Source of the DNA: an uncultured bacterium
GTDB taxonomy: Bacteria; Desulfobacterota; Desulfobulbia; Desulfobulbales; Desulfobulbaceae
Length of the DNA stretch: 6,111 nucleotides
Direction: 5' to 3'
Assembly: GCA_903896915.1 (NCBI GenBank)
Contig: CAITZN010000411.1
Location: 1 to 6,111, forward strand
Part shown: positions 1-6,111 of the stretch, in pieces
How positions within the stretch are numbered: position 1 is the stretch's first letter
Layout: every line of letters starts with the position of its first letter
Translations under genes and position numbers: made by a program
Notes under the pieces: model-generated
The model's database searches: none
What the model saw: only the letters and a program-made list of their open reading frames with translations
Told to the model about the DNA's origin: nothing

Positions 1-117
1 CATGCAAACTGCTACATCACCAAACCCATTGACATACATCAGTTTCTCCATGTGGTCCGGACTATCGAAGAATTTTGGCTGAGTATCGTGGTCCTCCCGG
101 AAAATAAGGAGCAGTAA
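1..117 (+). CDS. Response regulator receiver protein, C-terminal end (5' partial, Rcp1-like)
   Basis: The frame is open from the first base and ends at TAA 115-117, leaving the last 38 codons of a gene that begins outside the window. The fragment starts [19 protein letters not shown] and continues through EEFW to a charged tail. The lysine-proline pair of YITKP (residues 8-9 here) is the conserved Lys-Pro of a CheY-like receiver domain, and the IEEFW segment is typical of stand-alone Rcp1-type response regulators, which end shortly after the last receiver helix. No output domain follows, so it probably passes phosphate or binds partner proteins in the cytoplasm rather than binding DNA. The hybrid kinase begins 2 bases after its stop, so the two are almost certainly co-transcribed and probably act in one phosphorelay. 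The phosphorylated Asp lies upstream of the window and cannot be checked. Confidence 0.88.
   Translation, partial: HANCYITKPIDIHQFLHVVRTIEEFWLSIVVLPENKEQ
106..111 (+). promoter_or_regulatory. Shine-Dalgarno site for the hybrid kinase, inside the upstream gene
   Basis: AAGGAG sits 8 bases before the ATG at 120, an ideal distance. It lies within the last codons of the response regulator gene, so translation of the two proteins is probably coupled. It supports ATG 120 as the kinase start. Confidence 0.85.
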
Positions 118-119
118 AG

Positions 120-2573
120 ATGGAGCTGAGAATCCTGCTTGTTGAAGACAATCCGGGCGATGTGGACCTGATCCAAATACTGTTGCCGGAAACAGGGCCG
201 GTCAGCTTCCAAGTTGAGTCGGCAAAGAGGCTGTCCGAGGCTAGGGAGCGGTTGGCAAAAGACAACTCCATCGACCTCATCTTGCTTGATCTCGGCTTAC
301 CTGACAGTGGCGGACTGGATACCTTCCGAAACTTGAAAGCTCTGGATTCTCACATACCGATTATCATCTTGACCGGTGACACCAACCATGAGGCGGCAGT
401 CACTGCCGTCCAAGAAGGCGCACAGGATTTCCTTATCAAAGGGCAGATCACCAGCGAACTCATTGTGCGCTCCATTCTGTACGCACTGGAACGCAAGCGA
501 ACTGAGGAAAAACTGCACCGGCAAATCGCCATCACCGCAGCCATCAACCAAATCCTTCAATATCCTATTAAGGCCAGGACTAATGAAACGGTGGTTACTG
601 TCTGTCTTTCCGAGGCAAAGAAGCTGACCGGCAGCCCCGCAGGTTGGGTCGGCGAAATAAATCAATCGGGCGACATGGTCACTGCTGCCGTTGACCCGAG
701 CGATTGGGATTTCAGCAGTTTTTTGGCAGCGGAAAAGGCGATCAGCAAAGATCTCGGCATAAGGGGTATCTTTGAGAGTGCCATGAATGATGGGCAATCG
801 TTGCTCATCAATAATCCTGGCCAGGATCCCCACTTGGCTGAGCTCCTGAACGAATATCCGCAGTTGACCGCTCTTTTGGTGGTTCCCCTGCAGCAGAACG
901 ATCGAATTGTCGGCATGATCGTGGTGGTCAATAAACCTTCAGGCTATGCACCCTACGACCAGAAAGCCCTTGAGGCGCTCTCCCAGGTCTTGTCGGAATC
1001 GCTGCAGCGCAGACGCAACGACGCTGAACTTGAGCTCTTACGGGCAGCGATTGAGCAAGCTGGGGAAACTATTGTCATCACTGACACCAACGGGACCATC
1101 CAATATGTCAATCCCGCCTTTACCAAAATAACCGGTTACGACAAAGCAGAGGTAATCGGCAAAACTACACGCATCCTTAAAAGCGGGCAACAGGACAGAG
1201 CCTTTTACGCGACGCTGTGGAACACCATTACCCAGGGTGAAACCTTTAAGGCACGCATGGTGAACAAGCGCAAGGACGGCAGTTTTTTCACCGAAGACAT
1301 AACGATTTCTCCAGTATGTAACGCGGCAGGATCGATTGTTAATTATGTTGCGGTCAAGCGGGACGTCACGGAACATATCCGGCTTGAGGCCTCTTATCAG
1401 CATGCGCAAAAGCTTGAGGCCATTGGCACCCTTGCTGGTGGCATCGCCCATGATTTCAACAACATTCTGACAGGTATTTTGGGCTACACTGAACTCGCCG
1501 CAGAGGAAGTCGGGGAACAGAGTAAGGCAGGAAAAGATTTGCAGCAGGTATACGTATCAGCCAGTAGGGCCGTTGATTTGGTCAAACAAATCCTTACCAT
1601 CAGCCGGCAGGTGGAAAAACAAAAACAGCCCGTAAGGATCCAAAATATTATCAAAGAGGTGCTCAAGCTCCTGCGTCCCTCGATCACGACCTCAATCGAA
1701 ATAAAAAGCACCGTTGATCCGGAATGTCCGACAATTATGGCGGATGCCACCGAAATGTACCAGGTGATCATGAACCTCTGCACCAACGCCTACCATGCCA
1801 TGCGTGATACGCAGAGTGCTAGCCATGTTCTGGAAATACAGTTGGCGCCGGTTCCAGTGGACGAAAACAAAGCACTCATACTTGGCCATAACATAGCCCC
1901 TGGCCGGTTTGTCAAACTGTCGATATCCGATACCGGCTGCGGCATGAATGCGGAGGTTATGAACAAAATATTCGATCCCTATTTTACCACTAAAAAACTG
2001 GGTGAAGGGACCGGCCTGGGGCTAGCATTGGTCAACAGTATTATCACTCGAGCAGGAGGGGCAATTACTGTTGCAAGTACCCCAGGACAAGGCACAACGT
2101 TTTCAATATATGTACCCGCTGCTGAAGAACATGCCCTGCAACCAAGAATACAACCCACTATAAACATAGAACAATTAAAGGGTACCGAACGGATTATGAT
2201 CGTTGACGACGAGGAAGCCATCGTCGGATTACTAAAAAGAATGCTCGCAGAGTTGGGTTACCAGATCGCTGCCTTTACAGATTGTGCGGACGCCATGATT
2301 GCCTTCAAACAGGATCCCCTGGCCTTTGATCTCCTCATCACTGATTTGAATATGCCAAAGATGATGGGCACGGATCTGGCCAAGGCCTTTCTTGCAGTTA
2401 GGCCGGACCTCCCCATTATCCTATGTACGGGCTATAGTGAAACTGTTGCCACGGATACTGTCCAAGCCCTCGGTATTAAGAAATGTTTATTTAAACCGGT
2501 TGGGAAGGACATTCTCGTCGGGCTGGTGCGAAATCTCCTGGATGAAAAAAAGGACGCCCATACTAAGGAATAA
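120..2573 (+). CDS. Hybrid sensor histidine kinase (REC-GAF-PAS-HisKA-HATPase-REC)
   Basis: This 817-residue protein is a probably soluble, cytoplasmic hybrid histidine kinase; no signal peptide or membrane helix is visible. An N-terminal receiver (about 3-120) has the acidic pair E9/D10, phospho-acceptor D57, T85 and K107. A helical linker leads to a GAF domain (about 135-298; core around LTALLVVPLQ and IVGMIVVVNK), then a PAS domain (about 305-420; IVITDTNGTIQYVNPAF). The dimerisation/phosphotransfer helix carries GGIAHDFNNIL with H444. The ATPase domain (about 540-666) has the N-box NLCTNAYHAM (552-561), G1 box DTGCGM (604-609) and G2 box GEGTGLGL (628-635). A C-terminal receiver (about 691-808) has D696/D697, D742, T770 and K792. 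All key catalytic residues are present, so it should be active. Known chemistry is ATP-dependent autophosphorylation on His, then transfer to Asp. The GAF domain shows no phytochrome-like features, so light sensing is not supported and the signal is unknown. The start is fixed by an ideal ribosome binding site. Confidence 0.95.
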   Translation: MELRILLVEDNPGDVDLIQILLPETGPVSFQVESAKRLSEARERLAKDNSIDLILLDLGLPDSGGLDTFRNLKALDSHIPIIILTGDTNHEAAVTAVQEGAQDFLIKGQITSELIVRSILYALERKRTEEKLHRQIAITAAINQILQYPIKARTNETVVTVCLSEAKKLTGSPAGWVGEINQSGDMVTAAVDPSDWDFSSFLAAEKAISKDLGIRGIFESAMNDGQSLLINNPGQDPHLAELLNEYPQLTALLVVPLQQNDRIVGMIVVVNKPSGYAPYDQKALEALSQVLSESLQRRRNDAELELLRAAIEQAGETIVITDTNGTIQYVNPAFTKITGYDKAEVIGKTTRILKSGQQDRAFYATLWNTITQGETFKARMVNKRKDGSFFTEDITISPVCNAAGSIVNYVAVKRDVTEHIRLEASYQHAQKLEAIGTLAGGIAHDFNNILTGILGYTELAAEEVGEQSKAGKDLQQVYVSASRAVDLVKQILTISRQVEKQKQPVRIQNIIKEVLKLLRPSITTSIEIKSTVDPECPTIMADATEMYQVIMNLCTNAYHAMRDTQSASHVLEIQLAPVPVDENKALILGHNIAPGRFVKLSISDTGCGMNAEVMNKIFDPYFTTKKLGEGTGLGLALVNSIITRAGGAITVASTPGQGTTFSIYVPAAEEHALQPRIQPTINIEQLKGTERIMIVDDEEAIVGLLKRMLAELGYQIAAFTDCADAMIAFKQDPLAFDLLITDLNMPKMMGTDLAKAFLAVRPDLPIILCTGYSETVATDTVQALGIKKCLFKPVGKDILVGLVRNLLDEKKDAHTKE

Positions 2574-2616
2574 TGTCCCTGGATTGGGGGGTAGAAAGTT
2601 TGGGTTACCACTGATA

Positions 2617-4494
2617 TTACTGCGTTCCCCCGTAAACAAAGGGATTGTAACGATTCTCTAACATGAGCATCCACGCAGTTGCGCAGGTGCTCGGTAGCGG
2701 ATTGGCGTACCAACCAAAAGGAATCAAGTACCGTTTGCTCGCATAGAGATACGGCTGGGTCGGTAGGGACAGCAATTTTGTGTAATTGCTCGGCTGACCT
2801 GGAAACCTGACAGTTGCGTAGGTATCGATGCGTAAATTTTTGATCGCGGTCAGCATTGATTGTTCATCGCGCTCAAGTGTTTCGAGAAAGCGTCGGGCCG
2901 TATCGTACTGCGACGATGCCTGCGGTATCGTCTGATAATATGCGAGCATATTGCGAACCATCAGGATAGCACCCGCGGTCCATTCGGTAGATAGAATGCC
3001 TTGCCGATATGTGCCGTCAGCATTGAGGCCGTTGCCATCCTGATCCGAAAAACCTACGCCCCACAACGTCTTGCCAGCACCGTACCCACCCCACTGCTTG
3101 ACCTGCTGCCAGTTCTGATAGGATGTACCAAAACCGAACCATTGGTCAATCTGCCGTGCGCCGAGCGCTGCAACGCCCCAGGTATTAACATCCACAGCCT
3201 TTCGCTGCGAGTTGGCAACCCACCGACTCTCACGTTTCGGATCATCAGCAAAGCCGCCTTGCACGAACTCACCATTACGCCAGGCAGAATCTTTGAAAAA
3301 TACAAGCAAGCCTGCTGTCTGTCGATTGCCTTCGAGGGTGCCACCATTGATCATCGCATCGCTTAGCTGTAAAGCTTTGTTGATCACTGCCTTATCTGCA
3401 GCACTTAAGGTTATCTCGTTTTCTAAAGTTGACTGCAAGGTGGCGCGGAGAATCTGCAGTCCTGCATACAAGGAAAAATTATTTTCAACCGCAACCTCGT
3501 AAGAGTTGATCAATTGGTCGCCCTGGTTTGCTACCGTACCGGCTGGTGCGTAATAGACCGCGCCTGAAGGCGATTGCATCGCTGCAAAGGTTGGCAGGAG
3601 ATCCAGCGCGTTTTGAACTGCTCGATCTTGATACGGTATAAAGGTCTTTTTTAAATCGATGACGTAATTGATATATGCGGCGTGCAAAGGCCCTAATAAA
3701 AAGGCCCAGGCATTTTCTCCGGTAATTGGCTTCCAATCCGTCCAGGTTACCTTGCCGGGTTGATAGTCAGGATTATGTGTCGGCAAAGCGTTAGTTTTGA
3801 TCTGATCCGCATAGCGCGTTCCGGAAAAAGGGTCGGATGAGAGCCAATTGCGAGGGAGCATACGAAAGGTATAGGCGTGCTTGGGGTTGGAGATGAACTG
3901 ATGGTTGTAGACAAACACCTCACCAGCAGTTATCGCCCGGTTAGCGCCGACTCCAGCATGACTGGCATTGCCGCTATAACCTTCCTGAAGCAGTTGATTT
4001 TGATTGTTTACCAGTGCGTACGCATCCTGATTGTCAGGAATTCTAAAATGATTGATAACATGCCCCAACATGACGGCAATCTGCCAGGTTGCCGCATCGT
4101 AAATGTTGGCCCCGTCATGGGTATTGATCCGTTCGGTTTGGAGATCACCCGCAAGGCTCTTCTGGGGGAGCAATGTGTACATTTGAGGATTATAGGTGTC
4201 AAGAATCGTACAGATATTTCCAGGCAACTGACACACATGTTCGCCCCAGTAGGCAGCGCTATCGACAAAACTGAGCGGCAACCGCTTGCCCTGAAGCTGA
4301 CCCGCGGTGGCAAGATAGAGAACACCGCCAGTAGCCTCCGTATCACTAACCAAAAACCGATAACTAGATTCTAGCTCAATGCTTGCACTTTTGGACTGGA
4401 CCAGGGTAGGTGCAGCCAAAATTAGCAGGAATGAAATGGTATTCCTGATGTTTTGGAGTCTAGGGGTAGTACGAAGTCTAATCTGTAGATCCAT
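2617..4494 (-). CDS. Exported protein of unknown function, putative (alpha/alpha)-barrel glycosidase-like fold
   Basis: This is a 625-residue protein that I do not recognise as a named family. The N-terminus is basic (five Arg in the first 17 residues), followed by a hydrophobic stretch at about 19-32 and a plausible signal peptidase site near 34-36, so it is probably periplasmic or secreted. The mature part is rich in Trp, Tyr, Asn and Gly, and alternates aromatic helices with loops: TGENAWAFLLGPLHAAY (258-274), EVAVENNFSLYAGL (333-346), DVNTWGVAALGARQIDQWFG (435-454) and STEWTAGAILMVRNMLAYY (502-520). This pattern resembles six-hairpin (alpha/alpha) toroids of glycosidases and polysaccharide-processing enzymes; E260, E333, E337, D435 and E504 are candidate functional acids. 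DQDGNGLNADGT (484-495) looks like a calcium-binding loop. The C-terminus has ASKRYLIPFGWYANPLPS (585-602). Three Cys (88, 95, 604) are visible. The gene starts 24 bp after the EI24-like gene, so they are probably co-transcribed. The ATG has no good ribosome binding site. Enzymatic activity is an inference from fold-like features only. Confidence 0.85.
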   Translation of the reverse strand: MDLQIRLRTTPRLQNIRNTISFLLILAAPTLVQSKSASIELESSYRFLVSDTEATGGVLYLATAGQLQGKRLPLSFVDSAAYWGEHVCQLPGNICTILDTYNPQMYTLLPQKSLAGDLQTERINTHDGANIYDAATWQIAVMLGHVINHFRIPDNQDAYALVNNQNQLLQEGYSGNASHAGVGANRAITAGEVFVYNHQFISNPKHAYTFRMLPRNWLSSDPFSGTRYADQIKTNALPTHNPDYQPGKVTWTDWKPITGENAWAFLLGPLHAAYINYVIDLKKTFIPYQDRAVQNALDLLPTFAAMQSPSGAVYYAPAGTVANQGDQLINSYEVAVENNFSLYAGLQILRATLQSTLENEITLSAADKAVINKALQLSDAMINGGTLEGNRQTAGLLVFFKDSAWRNGEFVQGGFADDPKRESRWVANSQRKAVDVNTWGVAALGARQIDQWFGFGTSYQNWQQVKQWGGYGAGKTLWGVGFSDQDGNGLNADGTYRQGILSTEWTAGAILMVRNMLAYYQTIPQASSQYDTARRFLETLERDEQSMLTAIKNLRIDTYATVRFPGQPSNYTKLLSLPTQPYLYASKRYLIPFGWYANPLPSTCATAWMLMLENRYNPFVYGGTQ

Positions 4495-4518
4495 ATAGAA
4501 TTTGAATCTCTGTCGATT

Positions 4519-5316
4519 TCAGGGCTGAGGAACGATCGAATTATTTCCCTCGATCGCAAGAAAATTGAGGGTGGTATGGATAGTGAAGAGTGGCAGAAAC
4601 AAGGCCATCAAAAAAACATTAAAGACGGGTATTATGCTGATCACTGCCGGTAACAATCCCAAACGAAAACACTGGTTTCGGTACTGGCGAACCCAATAGA
4701 TTTTTTGTCCTAGGCTCCAACGGTAACGAGACGCAGGAAAATCCACAAACATCAACGCCGAATAATAAACGTAGAGAATGAACACAGTAACCTGCCCAAT
4801 GACGGGAATGAGATTGGCAAGTAATGCTGCGACAGTAACGACCAGTCCGATGCCACCAATTTTTACGCCCTCCCACAGATCGATAAGGATCCCGACAAGG
4901 CTGAACATTGCCTCCCCTTGCCCGGCCTTCTCAGTGTACAGGTTACCAGCCCAGGTACTGAGGAAGACATAACCAGGCGTAGTCAGGCAGTAGGCTAGGA
5001 CAAAAGCCAGGTAAAAGGAAACCACTCTGGAGAGCACGAGAAAAATCCACTTGATCGCTGTCCATCCCCATAACAAAGGCCAATGCCAGAGATGTTCAAC
5101 CACCGGTTGTGTGCTGAAATAGGAGACGGTAAATTTGTCGATCAGGTTAACAGAGAGATGATAGCCTAGCCAGGTGAAAACTCCAGTCATCACGACGAGA
5201 ATAAGGCTCCAACCCAGTAACCGGGGATAGCTATACAGGAAAATCAGGGAAGAGTGCAACGATACCCAGGGCGGCGGTTTGCTCCCGTATCCTGGTTGAG
5301 GGGTAACGGTATCCAT
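4519..5316 (-). CDS. EI24/CysZ-like integral membrane protein
   Basis: From ATG 5316 this is a 265-residue multi-pass inner-membrane protein. Hydrophobic segments lie at about 32-52, 85-110, 152-190 (long enough for a hairpin) and 216-242. Layout and motifs match the EI24 domain family that includes the CysZ sulfate transporter: an N-terminal LYSYPRLLGW before the first membrane segment, ANLIPVIGQV in the third, then DFPASRYRWSLGQKIYW followed by a Cys/Arg-containing turn and IIPVFNVFLMALFLP. The length is near that of CysZ (about 250). Sulfate transport is known only for some members, and no cys genes are seen here, so the substrate is left open. The frame also allows a TTG start at 5340 (273 residues; bounded by a stop at 5344-5346). 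ATG is preferred because the extra eight residues look unconserved. Neither start has a clear Shine-Dalgarno site. A strong extended -10 promoter lies about 120 bp upstream, and the exported-protein gene follows after 24 bp, suggesting a two-gene operon. Confidence 0.85.
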   Translation of the reverse strand: MDTVTPQPGYGSKPPPWVSLHSSLIFLYSYPRLLGWSLILVVMTGVFTWLGYHLSVNLIDKFTVSYFSTQPVVEHLWHWPLLWGWTAIKWIFLVLSRVVSFYLAFVLAYCLTTPGYVFLSTWAGNLYTEKAGQGEAMFSLVGILIDLWEGVKIGGIGLVVTVAALLANLIPVIGQVTVFILYVYYSALMFVDFPASRYRWSLGQKIYWVRQYRNQCFRLGLLPAVISIIPVFNVFLMALFLPLFTIHTTLNFLAIEGNNSIVPQP

Positions 5317-5431
5317 GGTGTCCAGGTGGGGGAACGGCAAAGGTTAGAATCAAAATTGGAATAGATCGTAAGAACACAATAAAACTAAAATTCTGTAAAG
5401 AAATTGAGAAAAGGTTAATGCAAGAGGAAGG

Positions 5432-5458
5432 ATTATAGCATAGAGAAAATACTGTCAT
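5432..5458 (-). promoter_or_regulatory. Extended -10 sigma-70-type promoter for the EI24-like gene
   Basis: On the minus strand TGC-TATAAT (5440-5432) is a perfect -10 hexamer with the extended TGn element. A possible -35, ATGACA (5458-5453; five of six matches to TTGACA), lies 15 bp upstream. The spacer is short, but an extended -10 tolerates a poor -35. Initiation would fall near 5425, giving a leader of roughly 110 nt that is rich in T and C. The -35 lies within one arm of the terminator palindrome. Confidence 0.6.
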
Positions 5459-5492
5459 CCCCGGAAAACTCTTATTTTTCGGGGATGACAGT
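5445..5492 (-). terminator. Intrinsic terminator after nuoN
   Basis: Arms 5451-5463 and 5480-5492 are a perfect 13-bp inverted repeat (ACTGTCATCCCCG on the plus strand). After one position that mispairs in minus-strand RNA, four further A-U pairs (5465-5468 with 5475-5478) leave a 6-base loop. Reading leftwards, the stem is followed by ATTTTCTC, a modest U-tract. Reading rightwards it is followed by GAGAGG, so termination is supported only for minus-strand transcripts arriving from nuoN, whose stop is about 50 bp away. The U-tract is interrupted by C, so efficiency may be partial. Such a palindrome could also be a copy of a dispersed repeat. Confidence 0.65.
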
Positions 5493-5541
5493 GAGAGGTG
5501 CGTTACTCTGGAATTGCTAACAAATTGGTTGTGTTACACAA

Positions 5542-6111
5542 CTAAATGGCTATCGGATAGAGGCTTATTGCAAAGACACAGATTACTAAGATGAAGGTAC
5601 AAATCGGTGCCAATTGCGATGGAACAGCATCAACAAATTGCTCCTCGGCTTCATAAAAATACATATTGATAATAAGCCGAAGATAATACCACATAGAGAT
5701 GATGCTACTAACTATTCCCAGTACGGCCAGCGCAATGTGACCGGCATTAATTGCTGAGGTAATAATATAGAATTTACCCATAAACCCGGCTGTGGGAGGA
5801 ATGCCCGCCATAGACAACAGAAAAATACTAATGGCAGCTGCAGAATAGGGTCGGACTTTTGCGAGACCTTTAAAGTCCTCAAAAGTTTTTCGTTTTTCAC
5901 CGGCCCCTCCGAGATAGGAGAGTGCTGCGAAAATCCCTAAGGTGCCGGCTGCATATGCTGCCAGGTAAAATGCGATAACACTGCCGGTAAAATCTTTAGT
6001 GCTGATAGCTACGAGGGCAATGAGCAGATAGCCGGTGTGGACGATACCCGATGCTGCCAGCATTCTTTTAAGCGATTGTTGACCAATACAAAAATCCGCA
6101 ACATCGTCCAG
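5542..6111 (-). CDS. nuoN: NADH-quinone oxidoreductase subunit N, C-terminal part (5' partial)
   Basis: The frame is open to the right-hand edge of the window and gives the last 189 residues before TAG (5544-5542). An internal ATG at 6063 is not the real start: the 16 residues before it, ending QQSLKR, continue the conserved SLKRMLAASGIVHTGYLL segment found in NuoN and related antiporter-like subunits. Other hallmarks are the helix with LLSMAGIPPTAGFMGKFYI (98-116 of the fragment), whose Lys-112 matches the conserved membrane lysine of the GKF motif, and the following MWYYLRLIINMYF (139-151). NuoN is one of the three antiporter-like, proton-pumping membrane subunits of respiratory complex I in the cytoplasmic membrane. 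E. coli NuoN is about 485 residues, so some 60% of the gene lies outside the window. NuoN is normally the last gene of the nuo operon, which fits the terminator just downstream. Confidence 0.93.
   Translation of the reverse strand: MDDVADFCIGQQSLKRMLAASGIVHTGYLLIALVAISTKDFTGSVIAFYLAAYAAGTLGIFAALSYLGGAGEKRKTFEDFKGLAKVRPYSAAAISIFLLSMAGIPPTAGFMGKFYIITSAINAGHIALAVLGIVSSIISMWYYLRLIINMYFYEAEEQFVDAVPSQLAPICTFILVICVFAISLYPIAI

Noticed and set aside
297..833. Open frame of 178 codons on the minus strand inside the hybrid kinase gene
   Set aside because: It lies wholly opposite well-conserved receiver and GAF coding sequence, and its translation has no recognisable domain.
1038..1451. Open frame of 137 codons on the minus strand opposite the PAS domain
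   Set aside because: Shadow of the kinase frame; low-complexity, unconserved-looking translation.
120..2573. Hybrid kinase as a bacteriophytochrome, suggested by its Rcp1-like partner
   Set aside because: There is one GAF and one PAS domain, but no PHY domain and no phytochrome signature motifs.
3001..3366. Open frame of 121 codons on the plus strand
   Set aside because: Opposite the most motif-rich part of the exported protein; translation looks random.
3877..4374. Open frame of 165 codons on the plus strand opposite the exported protein's N-terminal part
   Set aside because: The minus frame continues with coherent aromatic and helical motifs through the same region, and the plus frame has no recognisable domain or supporting context.
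5355..5400. Second possible promoter in the leader (TTTACA, 17 bp, TGTTCT on the minus strand)
   Set aside because: The -10 matches only three of six positions and is far weaker than TGCTATAAT upstream.
5231..5458. Open frame of 75 codons on the minus strand upstream of, and overlapping, the EI24-like gene
   Set aside because: It would begin upstream of the predicted transcription start, inside the promoter, and overlaps the real frame out of phase. The hydrophobic look comes from the T-rich leader.
5528..5542. Small hairpin GTTGTG-TTA-CACAAC overlapping the nuoN stop codon
   Set aside because: Only a 6-bp stem in minus-strand RNA with no U-tract; the stronger terminator lies about 40 bp further on.

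Overview
The window is bacterial chromosomal DNA with ordinary, moderately GC-balanced coding sequence. It holds two blocks that converge near position 2,600. The Rcp1-type response regulator, the REC-GAF-PAS-kinase-REC hybrid sensor and the style of NuoN suggest a Gram-negative bacterium, perhaps of the deltaproteobacterial (Desulfobacterota) kind. That placement is inferred from general resemblance, not from a search.

Plus-strand block (1-2573): the last 38 codons of a stand-alone response regulator are followed after 2 bases by an 817-residue hybrid histidine kinase. The kinase's ribosome binding site lies inside the end of the regulator gene. Together they look like a multi-step His-Asp phosphorelay with no DNA-binding output in view.

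Minus-strand block (6111 down to 2617), in order of transcription: the C-terminal 189 residues of NuoN (complex I, proton-pumping subunit); a 13-bp GC-containing stem followed by a short T-tract, which probably ends the nuo transcript; a strong extended -10 promoter (TGCTATAAT) whose possible -35 lies inside the terminator palindrome; an EI24/CysZ-like multi-pass inner-membrane protein; and, 24 bp further on, a 625-residue exported protein of unrecognised family. The exported protein has features of an (alpha/alpha)-barrel carbohydrate-active or carbohydrate-binding protein. The last two genes probably form one transcription unit, separate from nuo.

The least described part is this membrane protein plus exported protein pair. 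No function can be assigned to it from sequence alone. No RNA genes, CRISPR arrays, insertion sequences or att sites were seen. The only intergenic stretch of note (about 5317-5541) is taken up by the terminator, promoter and a long pyrimidine-rich leader.
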